Assembly: GCF_014696065.1 (NCBI RefSeq)
Contig: NZ_JACJPL010000031.1
Location: forward strand, 620,001 to 684,000
DNA length: 64,000 bases
Source: Leptolyngbya sp. FACHB-261
Lineage (GTDB): Bacteria; Cyanobacteriota; Cyanobacteriia; FACHB-261
Reading direction: 5' to 3'
Below are positions 16,610-24,068 of the stretch, piece after piece (position 1 is the stretch's first letter; each line of letters starts with the position of its first letter). The notes beneath the pieces were generated by a model, which was not told the DNA's origin, did not search any database, and saw only the letters and a program-made list of their open reading frames with translations. The position numbers and the translations under genes were made by a program.

Positions 16610-16846
16610 CTAGTCGTCAGGTTCGTCCACCTCCACAAGTTCTACGAGTTCGGTCCACTGACACCCCAAGGCCTTAGCTAGAGCTGTGACCGTGGGAATG
16701 TGAATCTGAGAAACAGCGTGTTCGCTCAGACGTTTGACCGTCGTATAAGGAACCCGAGCTTCGTAGGACAGATCGCGCACAGACCAACCGTGTTGGTCCA
16801 TGTAGTATTGCAGCCTAAGGCGGGCTTTCAGTGTCAAGGTAGTCAT
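16610..16846 (-). CDS. Small XRE-family HTH protein
   Basis: A 78-aa protein, almost entirely a Cro/CI-type helix-turn-helix: WSVRDLSYEARVPYTTVKRLSEH, then IPTVTALAKALGCQWTELVEL. The acidic C-terminus is EVDEPDD. I chose the ATG at 16846 because the protein then begins just before the first helix; a GTG at 16870 would add eight residues. It lies downstream of nnr on the same strand, separated by 93 bases, so it may have its own promoter. Targets are unknown. Confidence 0.82.
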   Translation of the reverse strand: MTTLTLKARLRLQYYMDQHGWSVRDLSYEARVPYTTVKRLSEHAVSQIHIPTVTALAKALGCQWTELVELVEVDEPDD

Positions 16847-16939
16847 CCAGCACAGTGACAGGGTACACACTGAAATATTCCGCTACATCTGGCGCTTTAA
16901 TTCAATTTTCACAGTTTGCACAACAAACTGGTCACAGAC

Positions 16940-18517
16940 CTATACAAGCCAAACCGTCAGAGCAGGCACCAGAGAGGTCGCCAAGGTGAAGGCATCGACG
17001 CCCAATTCAGTCCGCTCCTGAGCCAGTTGAATGCCCGCCTGAGCGTGCCACCAGGCCGCACTGGTTGTTTTCGCGACTGCGGTAGGCAGGCTTAAGTTGG
17101 TTGACGCCGCAGCTTGCGCCCATAGCCCTGCTGTTAGCCCTGTCAAGACATCACCGCTGCCACCTCGAGCCAAGGCTGGTGTGCTAGCAGGATTCACCCA
17201 GACTGCTTGCGAATCCGGTCCAGCCACCACCACCCGCGCCCCTTTGAGTAAGACGATACTGCCGCAGCTATCAGCCGCAGCCTGGGTCGCGCTCAGCCGA
17301 TCCTCTAGGGTCACATTGGGAAACAGCCGCTTGAATTCACCGGGGTGCGGGGTGAGCAAGCTGGGCGCTGAGCGGCCCTGAAGTCGCTCCAAACCCAGTT
17401 CCGCCAGGATATTTAAGCCATCGGCATCGAGGACCAGGGGGCCAGTGTATTGCGGCGACAGGACTTGCTCAACCACGGCTCTAGCTCCGGCGGAAAGCCC
17501 CGGTCCACAAGCAATGGCATGAAACTGCTGCAAATCTAAATCTTCGGGCAAACTGGCAATCGCGCCTGTCTCGGTCTCCGGGCAGCCAATGACTAGAGCT
17601 TCGGGCAATTGCGCCACGAGCAGAGGCTTGATCGAGGCGGGCACTGCAATACTGAGCATGCCAACACCGCTAGCCCGCGCCCCCAAGGCTGAGAGCAAGG
17701 CAGCGCCGTTGTAGCGCACCGATCCAGCGATCAGCAGCAGATGCCCCATCTTGTACTTGTGGGTTGACTGCGGGCGTTTCAGAGGCAGCTCAGCCAGGGC
17801 AATTTCCGGCGTGATCTGGCGAGCTGTAGGCTCAGCGCCTAGGACAGCTTCGATGTCTGCCTGAGGCAGGTCAAAATCGATCAACTCTGCTTCACCGGCA
17901 TAGGCTAGGGCCTGATCTTGCAGCAAACCTCGCTTCCACAAGCCCAGACAAAGCGTATGCTCTGCTTGAATGGCTGTACCCAGGACCGTGCCTGAGTCGG
18001 TGTGCAAGCCCGAGGGCAGATCGATGCTGACGACAGGTTTAGCCCAGCCATTCACCTGCTCGATACACTCAGCCATGCTGCCGGTGATCTCACGCTCTAA
18101 GCCGAAGCCAAATAGGCCATCAATCACAAAATCACAAGCGCTCAGCTCAGCCACCTGCTGGGCCTGAGCAATGCCCAAACTGCGTCCATAGTGTGCATGG
18201 GCATCAGTGAGCGGTTTGGCCCGTTCTAGAGGCTGGTAGACGCTGACTGCATAGCCTGCAAAGTGCAACTCCCGGGCGACCACTAGGGCATCGCCGCCAT
18301 TGTGTCCGGGGCCGACCAGGACGCCGACCCGCGCAAATCTCGGCAAAGCATAGAGGGTCTGAATGCGTCGTGCAATCAGACCCCCTACTTTTTCCATCAA
18401 GGCTTCAACGGGCAGACCAGCCGCAAAGACTCGCGCTTCAATTGCACGCATCTGGTCAGCGGTGACCAAGGCCATTCTGACCAGTTGCTCTCGGCTTTGA
18501 GGCACGCTAAGCGACAC
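16940..18517 (-). CDS. nnr: Bifunctional NAD(P)H-hydrate repair enzyme (epimerase + ADP/ATP-dependent dehydratase)
   Basis: A 525-aa fusion. The N-terminal YjeF_N epimerase domain (about residues 15-220) has GPGHNGGDALVVARELH and DGLFGFGLER. The C-terminal carbohydrate-kinase-like dehydratase domain (about residues 240-520) has HKYKMGHLLLIAG, LTPHPGEFKRLF, VLLKGARVVVAGP and the nucleotide loop ARGGSGDVLTGL. It repairs the damaged cofactor NAD(P)HX. The start is GTG at 18517, 20 bases after the psaL stop; an ATG at 18475 is the alternative. The tight spacing places it in the psaF-psaJ-psaL unit, which links NADPH repair to photosynthetic electron transfer. Confidence 0.93.
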   Translation of the reverse strand: MSLSVPQSREQLVRMALVTADQMRAIEARVFAAGLPVEALMEKVGGLIARRIQTLYALPRFARVGVLVGPGHNGGDALVVARELHFAGYAVSVYQPLERAKPLTDAHAHYGRSLGIAQAQQVAELSACDFVIDGLFGFGLEREITGSMAECIEQVNGWAKPVVSIDLPSGLHTDSGTVLGTAIQAEHTLCLGLWKRGLLQDQALAYAGEAELIDFDLPQADIEAVLGAEPTARQITPEIALAELPLKRPQSTHKYKMGHLLLIAGSVRYNGAALLSALGARASGVGMLSIAVPASIKPLLVAQLPEALVIGCPETETGAIASLPEDLDLQQFHAIACGPGLSAGARAVVEQVLSPQYTGPLVLDADGLNILAELGLERLQGRSAPSLLTPHPGEFKRLFPNVTLEDRLSATQAAADSCGSIVLLKGARVVVAGPDSQAVWVNPASTPALARGGSGDVLTGLTAGLWAQAAASTNLSLPTAVAKTTSAAWWHAQAGIQLAQERTELGVDAFTLATSLVPALTVWLV

Positions 18518-18536
18518 AGTCTGCTAGTTGGTCGTG

Positions 18537-19037
18537 CTAGTTGAATACGCCCGTAGAAATGCCGTTGAGCAGATCCAGGTTAGACAGCAGCAGATAGGCA
18601 AAGCCTGCTCCACCAATGCCGCCAACTAGGAAGCCACCCGCGAACTGGCTCCAGCCTTCAGATGTCTTCAGTGCATCTGGTGGCTTAGCGGTAACCGTGA
18701 CGACCGGATCCGGTACGTCATAGGCGCTATTGCCATAGAGGGAGAGCGCCAGGGTCAGAATCACAACCAAACCTACTGCTGAGAGCAGGCCAGCGAGATT
18801 AGCCACGTCGGTGTCACGCAGGGGGCCGAGACGAGCGAAGGGACCAATTAACCAATAGCCGTGGGCCATACCGACTTCCAACCCACGCTGGAGCGGCGCA
18901 ATGCCCTTACGGTAAGCGGGCAGATTGTTAATGAAGGATTTGCTGAAGCCAGAAGCATTGATGGGAGTTTCCAGATTGCCAATCTGAGGGTCGCTGAAAA
19001 CTGGCTGGATATACTCGCGATTTCTGGGATCACTCAT
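18537..19037 (-). CDS. psaL: Photosystem I reaction centre subunit XI
   Basis: A 166-aa protein starting at MSDPRNREYIQPVFSDPQIGNLETPIN, with AAGGA 9 bases upstream. PsaL hallmarks are visible: GNLETPINAS, NNLPAYRKGIAPLQRGLEVGMAHGYW, FARLGPLRDTDVANLAGLL, then two further membrane helices (VGLVVILTLALSLYG and FVGGIGGAGFAYLLL). PsaL holds PSI oligomers together. The gene lies downstream of psaF-psaJ instead of beside psaI; that cluster order has been linked to tetrameric PSI in some cyanobacteria (recollection). A hairpin/U-tract separates it from psaJ. Confidence 0.97.
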   Translation of the reverse strand: MSDPRNREYIQPVFSDPQIGNLETPINASGFSKSFINNLPAYRKGIAPLQRGLEVGMAHGYWLIGPFARLGPLRDTDVANLAGLLSAVGLVVILTLALSLYGNSAYDVPDPVVTVTAKPPDALKTSEGWSQFAGGFLVGGIGGAGFAYLLLSNLDLLNGISTGVFN

Positions 19038-19112
19038 GCTATTACATCCTTGGTCTGGGTCAGGCGGATCTGGACCATTGCTGGCCCTAGCTTGGGCAAG
19101 AAACACAGTTTC

Positions 19113-19152
19113 AAAAAGCATTTAATGCCTGACGAATATAACTCGTCAGGCA
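19113..19152 (-). terminator. Attenuator-like hairpin between psaJ and psaL
   Basis: On the minus strand TGCCTGACGA (19152-19143) pairs perfectly with TCGTCAGGCA (19135-19126) around a 7-nt loop. A T5 run follows about 8 bases later (19117-19113). The structure begins 6 bases after the psaJ stop. It should end a share of psaF-psaJ transcripts or protect their 3' end, and so set the psaFJ:psaL ratio. Confidence 0.7.
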
Positions 19153-19158
19153 TGTCTG

Positions 19159-19281
19159 CTATTGAAACGTGATGATGTCTGGGAAGTACCAATTGATCAA
19201 GATGAAAACCGTAACCGCCAATGACGCGAAGGTAATCAAAGTGACCGAAGGAACCGACAAGAACTTAAGGAAATCTTGCAT
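19159..19281 (-). CDS. psaJ: Photosystem I subunit IX (40 aa)
   Basis: A 40-aa single-helix protein: it begins MQDFLKFLSVPSV, continues with a hydrophobic helix, and ends in NWYFPDIITF. This fits the PsaJ pattern M-x2-FLK-YLS, one transmembrane helix and a FFPDLL-like end. It lies 30 bases downstream of psaF on the same strand, the usual psaFJ arrangement. PsaJ stabilises PsaF in the PSI complex. Identity rests on size, pattern and position. Confidence 0.9.
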   Translation of the reverse strand: MQDFLKFLSVPSVTLITFASLAVTVFILINWYFPDIITFQ

Positions 19282-19311
19282 GACGAGAACTCTCTGGAAG
19301 AGGACAAAAGG

Positions 19312-19872
19312 CTAGCGAGGCGATACAGGAATCTGCGTATCTGGAACTTGAAGTTCGCCGCTCAGCAATTCCTTCACAAACACTAAAGGCCAGGCAATGG
19401 AAGCAGCAAAGCTCTTCACAGCCAGAGGCACATCAATGATGTATTCCTTCTTCTCAGGCTCGGATTCTTTACGGGTTTCATTCAAGTAGAAACGACCCGC
19501 CCAACCTAACCAACCAGCTAGATAGAGAAAAAGAAGTCCAGGCAGAAGAAATTCACCAGCATGGTCCAAACGGCCATCGGTGATCAGGTGGGGCAAACCC
19601 TCGGGACCACAGGCCAAGCCAGACTCGGTATAACCTTGGAAGCGCTCACGAACTTTATCAATTTTGCCCTGGAGATAGAGCGCAGGGGCGCTACCTGGCT
19701 CATACAAGCTCAGGCGATCCTCGAAACTGCTAATCGCAGTATCCAGGCGCTCCTGAAACTGAGGGGAGTCAGCGCAAAGGGTCAAACCCACAGCCGTGCT
19801 CTGAGCCTGGGCGCTGGAGGCTAACCCAAGCCAAACCGTCACGGTCAGCAGGAGAGCAAGCAATCGACGCAT
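19312..19872 (-). CDS. psaF: Photosystem I reaction centre subunit III
   Basis: A 186-aa precursor starting at MRRLLALLLTVTVWLGLASSAQAQ, with a signal peptide probably cleaved after AQA. AAGGGA precedes this ATG, so the longer upstream frame is not needed. Family blocks are LTLCADSPQFQER, then RFQGYTESGLACGPEGLPHLI, DGRLDHAGEFLLPGLLFLYLAGWLGWAGR and the C-terminal helix SFAASIAWPLVFVKELLSGEL. PsaF sits on the lumenal side and contributes to plastocyanin/cytochrome c6 docking. It heads the unit psaF-psaJ-psaL-nnr. Confidence 0.97.
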   Translation of the reverse strand: MRRLLALLLTVTVWLGLASSAQAQSTAVGLTLCADSPQFQERLDTAISSFEDRLSLYEPGSAPALYLQGKIDKVRERFQGYTESGLACGPEGLPHLITDGRLDHAGEFLLPGLLFLYLAGWLGWAGRFYLNETRKESEPEKKEYIIDVPLAVKSFAASIAWPLVFVKELLSGELQVPDTQIPVSPR

Positions 19873-20053
19873 AGAACTGTTTCCCTTTATTACAGAGTGC
19901 AACGTTCTTTGAAGAAAGATGGAGATAATTGAAGTGAGTGTTGAGTGTTTTGAGTAACCTTGTACATTACCTCCCAACGCCGTAACGATAACATTTAGCT
20001 CTTTAGGTTACTCTTACAGAACTCAATCCTCAACCATAGAAAAATAGCAGCTT
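19873..20053. promoter_or_regulatory. psaF: Divergent promoter region psaF / tsaD
   Basis: The 180-base AT-rich region between the divergent psaF and tsaD genes must carry the promoter of the photosystem cluster. A short direct repeat lies around 19930-19955 (GAGTGTTGAGTGTTTTGAG). No exact -35/-10 pair can be fixed by eye. Confidence 0.5.
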
Positions 20054-21100
20054 ATGGTAGCGGTTTTGGCAATCGAAACTAGTTGTGATGAAACTTCGGT
20101 TGCAGTGGTGGAAAACTATCAGGTTCACAGCAACCTGGTCGCTTCGCAGATCGACTTGCATCGGCAATATGGGGGGGTCGTGCCAGAGGTTGCCTCCCGT
20201 CAACATGTCGAGACCCTGAATCCACTGATTGCCGATGCACTGGCCCAATCAGGGCTGGGTTGGGACCAGATTGATGGCATTGCTGTAACCTGTGCGCCGG
20301 GTTTGGTGGGGGCATTGCTGGTCGGGCTGACGGCGGCTAAAACGCTGGCCCTGGTGCACAACAAACCTCTGGTAGGCGTGCATCACCTGGAAGGGCATCT
20401 CTACGCGGCCTACTTGAGCGAGCCTGAGCTGAAGCCGCCGTTTCTGTATCTGCTGGTGTCGGGGGGGCATACCAGTCTGATTGCGGTTCGCGACCACGGT
20501 CTGTATGAGCTGCTGGGCCAGACGCGGGATGATGCCGCTGGTGAAGCCTTTGATAAGGTGGCGCGGCTATTGGGGCTGGAGTATCCCGGTGGGCCTGCGA
20601 TCGACAGAGTAGCCCATGAAGGCAATCCCCAAGCTTTTGCACTGCCAGAGGGCAAGGTCAGCCTGGGCGACGGTAGCCGCAACTTCCATCCCTACGACAC
20701 CAGTTTCAGCGGCCTTAAAACCGCCATGCTGCGCCTGGTGCAGCAATTTGAGCGTGAGGGTAAGCCTCTGCCCGTAGCTGACCTAGCAGCCAGCTTTCAA
20801 GAGACGGTGGCGCGGGTGCTCACCAAGCGCACGCTGGCTTGCGCCCTAGACCATGACCTGAGCACGATCATTGCCGGTGGCGGGGTAGCAGCCAACAGTC
20901 GCCTGCGCAGTCAACTCACACAGGCGGCAGCTGAGCGGGGAGTCAAGGTGATTTTCCCGCCGCTGAAGTTCTGCACAGACAATGCCGCGATGATTGGCTG
21001 TGCAGGTGTGATGCATTTGGCTCAGGGGCATGTCTCGCCGCTGACGCTGGGAGTGCAGTCGCGGCTGGCCCTAACCCAGGTGATGAGCTTATACAGCTAG
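20054..21100 (+). CDS. tsaD: tRNA N6-adenosine threonylcarbamoyltransferase
   Basis: A 348-aa protein of the Kae1/TsaD family. [15 protein letters not shown] begins the ASKHA ATPase fold; [10 protein letters not shown] (near residue 111) holds the two metal-binding His; LVSGGHTSL and [11 protein letters not shown] are further signatures, and the C-terminal [10 protein letters not shown] provides the metal Asp. Together with TsaB, TsaC and TsaE it makes t6A37 on tRNAs that read ANN codons. Its 3' end overlaps the convergent oxygenase gene by 12 bases. Confidence 0.97.
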   Translation: MVAVLAIETSCDETSVAVVENYQVHSNLVASQIDLHRQYGGVVPEVASRQHVETLNPLIADALAQSGLGWDQIDGIAVTCAPGLVGALLVGLTAAKTLALVHNKPLVGVHHLEGHLYAAYLSEPELKPPFLYLLVSGGHTSLIAVRDHGLYELLGQTRDDAAGEAFDKVARLLGLEYPGGPAIDRVAHEGNPQAFALPEGKVSLGDGSRNFHPYDTSFSGLKTAMLRLVQQFEREGKPLPVADLAASFQETVARVLTKRTLACALDHDLSTIIAGGGVAANSRLRSQLTQAAAERGVKVIFPPLKFCTDNAAMIGCAGVMHLAQGHVSPLTLGVQSRLALTQVMSLYS

Positions 21101-22093
21101 GGCAGCACTGTCGTTTAGGGCGTTGTCGTTCAGGGCGTTAATCGTTTCTTTCGCGCGCTCACGCAGATGTTCCCCGGCGATCACAGGTGCGTGCAGTGGT
21201 GGGCGCTCCGGTCCCTGGCAGGTGCTCAGACAGGCAACCTCAACGTCGTTGTTGGGTTCACAGAAGAAGGCACTTGAATAGCGCGACTGCTGCACTTTAG
21301 CGCCGGTAGGAATCGCCACGCGGTGCCAGGTTGAGCGCAACTCTTGGTTGGTCCACTGCTGGAGCAGATCACCGATGTTGACAATGACGGTGCCGGGAAT
21401 TGGGGGCGCGGCAATCCACTCGCCCTGGGCAGTGCAGATCTCCAGGCCGCCAACGTTGTCCTGGAACAGCAGGGTGAAGCTGCCGTAGTCGGTGTGGGTA
21501 CCGGAGCGCAGTTGACCGGGTTCGGGCTCTTGGTGCAGGGGGGGATAGTGAATCAGGCGCAGGATGTTGTTTTGCCCATGTCGAACCTGAAAAAAGGACT
21601 CGGGCAGGTCTAGGCCCAAGGCAAAGGCGCGCAAGACTTGATAGGAGGCTTCGGTGCAAGCAGTCTGGAATTCCAGCCCAACGGTTTGCAGATTGGTTTG
21701 CTCGGTTAGCGTCTGAGCGGGAGGATTTGGGTTGTGGACAAAGGCTTCCTGGTAGTAGCCCTCTTCTCTAAAAATATCGAAGGTTTCTTTGAGGTCATCG
21801 GGCTGGGAAGGGTCACTGCGTTCTGTGCCCAGGCCCATATAAACGCAGCGCTGGCCAGGGGCAATGGTTCTGGATTCAGTCACCTGCTCTTTGAGAGCTG
21901 AGGGGAGCGCAAAAAACGACTGAGCCCGGTTGAAAAACTGCTCGATTAGCGTTTGAGAAATGCCAATGTTTTTCAAATACATGAAGCCGAGTTCGTGGCA
22001 GGTTTGATGAATCTGTTGAGCAACGGCTCGTTGTGCGGCTTGATCACCGATGAGAAAAGGCTCGAAATCAATGACTGGTATTTGCACAGGCAT
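21089..22093 (-). CDS. 2-oxoglutarate/Fe(II)-dependent oxygenase, isopenicillin-N-synthase-like
   Basis: A 334-aa protein with the double-stranded beta-helix iron site: [12 protein letters not shown] (His-x-Asp, near residue 198) and STWHRV (distal His, near residue 255), and the 2-oxoglutarate-binding Arg in RYSSAFF. The N-terminal DIOX_N part is VPVIDF-like, ending in [13 protein letters not shown]. It matches the group of plant-like and fungal-like oxygenases common in cyanobacteria, whose substrates are mostly unknown. AGGAG lies upstream of the ATG. A 15-base duplication (21110-21139) makes the C-terminal [10 protein letters not shown] repeat next to the overlap with tsaD. Confidence 0.9.
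   Translation of the reverse strand: MPVQIPVIDFEPFLIGDQAAQRAVAQQIHQTCHELGFMYLKNIGISQTLIEQFFNRAQSFFALPSALKEQVTESRTIAPGQRCVYMGLGTERSDPSQPDDLKETFDIFREEGYYQEAFVHNPNPPAQTLTEQTNLQTVGLEFQTACTEASYQVLRAFALGLDLPESFFQVRHGQNNILRLIHYPPLHQEPEPGQLRSGTHTDYGSFTLLFQDNVGGLEICTAQGEWIAAPPIPGTVIVNIGDLLQQWTNQELRSTWHRVAIPTGAKVQQSRYSSAFFCEPNNDVEVACLSTCQGPERPPLHAPVIAGEHLRERAKETINALNDNALNDSAALAV
21110..21139. repeat. 15-bp tandem duplication at the oxygenase 3' end
   Basis: GTCGTTTAGGGCGTT and GTCGTTCAGGGCGTT lie side by side with one mismatch. They encode NALND twice near the protein's C-terminus. Confidence 0.8.
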
Positions 22094-22136
22094 GGAGCGA
22101 AATTCTCCTAAATCTAGAGACCTAATCTAGAGACTT

Positions 22137-22169
22137 AAAAAAGCACAGTTCCATTGCTGGAACTGTGCT
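22137..22169 (-). terminator. Intrinsic terminator for the Ser/Thr-rich secreted protein gene
   Basis: AGCACAGTTCCA (22142-22153) and TGGAACTGTGCT (22158-22169) form a perfect 12-bp stem with loop TTGC. Read on the minus strand, it is followed by a T6 run (22142-22137). It lies 100 bases after the stop of the gene at 22270. Confidence 0.85.
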
Positions 22170-22269
22170 CATAGTAAACATTTCAAGCTCTAGAAAAGCT
22201 AAGTCGTCTCGTTTTGAGCCAGAGAGTTAAGAGGGCGCTAGCGGTTTACAAGCGCGTAAAGTTTGGGAT

Positions 22270-22755
22270 CTACCACAGGGCTCGAACGGCGGCAGGTTCG
22301 GTGCGGGTGTCTTCGTAGGTGGGGGCTGGGCGGCTCACTGGGGCAGGCTGGGCCGCAGGCTCGACCGTTGTGGTGGTGGTTTGGGTGCGACGCTCAATGA
22401 CGGTGTTGCTACGCTCGACGCTTGCGTCGGTGGTGCTGCCGTCTTGGGCGGTGGTGACGGTGCTGCTCTCTGTAGTGTTGCTGTCGGCGGTGTTGGCCCC
22501 GGTGCTGTCTTCAGTGCTAGTGGTGCTGGTATTGGTCGTGGTGCTGGCTTCGTTGCGGTTGCGGTTTGTGTTGACGCGGCCACTGGCAGTTGCGGTGGCA
22601 GGGTCGTCGCTGACGCCGTTCGCCTGAGTGTCTGTGACTCGTTGGTTGACAGTACCCAGGCGGTAGCCGTCCCGTGCAAAGGCAGGCGAGATGCTGGCGG
22701 CTAATAGCAGGACGGAAGTGATTGGCAGAGCTGCAATTCGAATGGATAGTTTCAT
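22270..22755 (-). CDS. Secreted Ser/Thr-rich protein of unknown function
   Basis: A 161-aa protein. The start at 22755 has AAGGGGC upstream and gives a clear signal peptide: MKLSIRIAALPITSVLLLAASISPAFA, cleaved after AFA. The mature chain is low-complexity, dominated by Thr, Ser, Asn and Asp (about residues 40-130), ending in a Pro-rich tail with YEDTRTEPAAVRALW. No enzyme domain is visible. It is probably periplasmic or surface-associated and disordered. A strong terminator follows. Confidence 0.75.
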   Translation of the reverse strand: MKLSIRIAALPITSVLLLAASISPAFARDGYRLGTVNQRVTDTQANGVSDDPATATASGRVNTNRNRNEASTTTNTSTTSTEDSTGANTADSNTTESSTVTTAQDGSTTDASVERSNTVIERRTQTTTTTVEPAAQPAPVSRPAPTYEDTRTEPAAVRALW

Positions 22756-22909
22756 GGTTGCCCCTTTAAGTGGGTGGAGACTTCTTTTCCATTCCAAAAT
22801 TTGGCAACTCTATCCGGCAGGTCAGCACTGTCCGCAGATAGAGGAGCTTCAAAAACTCAATTAGAAATTTCTATCTGCGGATGGCTTAGCGGCAGTTATG
22901 TAACAGTTG

Positions 22910-23236
22910 TTACTCTGGATTTCTCGCCCATTGCTGAGCACTGAGAATGAGTTGAGGCGAGAGGTTAAATAAAGTGCTTGGCGGTCGGCTAATGTCATCG
23001 CCCGGTAGGATGAGTTTGCTGAGCCGATTGCTGGTTTCTAAACGCACGATGTAGCGGCGAACGTCGCTTTCTTCGACGTCACCATCACGGACGAAGAGGG
23101 AGATGGGCAGGTTGGCACGACCGGTGCGCGGGTCGGTGTAGTTGGCAGCAACGAGTAGCAAAATTTTGGCGGAGGCGGGCAGGTTTTGTCGGCGGCTAAT
23201 GTAGTCCCACAGGGCAAGGCGAGTTTTGGAAGACAT
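22910..23236 (-). CDS. 108-aa orphan protein, possibly winged-helix
   Basis: Not recognised. The sequence begins MSSKTRLALWDYISRRQNLPASAKILLLVAANYTDP and continues with SDVRRYIVRLETSNRLSKLILPG. The alternation of short helices followed by a two-strand turn could be a winged helix as in replication-initiation or plasmid-type regulators, but no signature is decisive. It lies 144 bases after another small unrecognised gene on the same strand; the two probably form a unit and may derive from a mobile element. Confidence 0.55.
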   Translation of the reverse strand: MSSKTRLALWDYISRRQNLPASAKILLLVAANYTDPRTGRANLPISLFVRDGDVEESDVRRYIVRLETSNRLSKLILPGDDISRPPSTLFNLSPQLILSAQQWARNPE

Positions 23237-23380
23237 GGTTTTGTTGGGTTGGGTGAGGTGAATTTGGGTGTCGCAGGAGTTAATCTTTCAGCTCTCTTTT
23301 GGGTGGAGAAAGCAGGAGAAATTGAGCTGCTTTTTCTACAGAAAGAGGAGCTAGGGAAGGGGTGTTTTCAGGTTAAGAAC

Positions 23381-23728
23381 TCAGGCGGCGATGCGCAGTT
23401 GGTAGTGGCGCTGTTCCCAGAGTTTTCGCCAGTGATTAAGTACGGCTTCGGGATAGGAAAAACGCTGGCATTCGCGTTTAATTACCTGGCCTAGCCATTC
23501 GAGGACGCGTAAGTCGGTGCAACCTTGGATGGTGAGGGCGCAGGCTTCGATCCATTCGCTGAATTTGCGGTAGCTGATGAATTGGCCGCCTCGGTCGGTG
23601 CGATGCACAAAGAGCTGGTGGGGCCAGTGTTCGTAGCGGCAGATTAGGTGTTCGGGGATGCCAAGGAAGCGGGCAATTTGCGTCAGGGAGATGTTGAGCT
23701 GCGGTTGCAGAATTGGCGTGAGATGCAT
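23381..23728 (-). CDS. 115-aa orphan protein
   Basis: Not recognised. The N-terminus (ISLTQIARFLGIPEHLICRYEHW) looks like a helix-turn-helix, and QLFVHRTDRGGQFISYRKFSEWIEAC resembles the linker of excisionase- or MerR-type small DNA-binding proteins. AGGA lies 9 bases before the ATG. With the downstream 108-aa gene it may be a remnant of an integrated element; no integrase or transposase is adjacent. Confidence 0.55.
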   Translation of the reverse strand: MHLTPILQPQLNISLTQIARFLGIPEHLICRYEHWPHQLFVHRTDRGGQFISYRKFSEWIEACALTIQGCTDLRVLEWLGQVIKRECQRFSYPEAVLNHWRKLWEQRHYQLRIAA

Positions 23729-24068
23729 GGGGGAAGTGTCCTAAATGGGATTGGTTTGTAGAGAACCAAAACCAAAGCCACCCCGCTTCTGTGACCATAG
23801 GAAGTCTGGGTGGCTAGTATGGAGTGTTAAACTTCCTCCTAGCCTCCAGGCTGGCTGATACAGCGTGGGGGTTAGCCGTTTAGGGTTGTTGCAAGCTGCC
23901 CTAAATGGCGCTTCAGTTTTGCGGAGTTGAGGCTGTTTCGTCTAGGCAGAAATTGATAAGGTTAGTGGAAAGAAAATATCAAATTCTAAAACCACAGTCA
24001 AGCTTTAGAACGAGATTTATCTTGGGAGAAAACTCGTTAGGCAGTTGCAGGGCTGGGTAGCTGCGCTT
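23729..24068. other. Intergenic stretch between the orphan pair and the NB-ARC gene
   Basis: The 340 bases hold no gene. TTTAGGG and CCCTAAA (about 23879-23905) can form a 7-bp stem. AGCCTCCAGGCT is a small additional palindrome. Nothing else was recognised. Confidence 0.4.
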
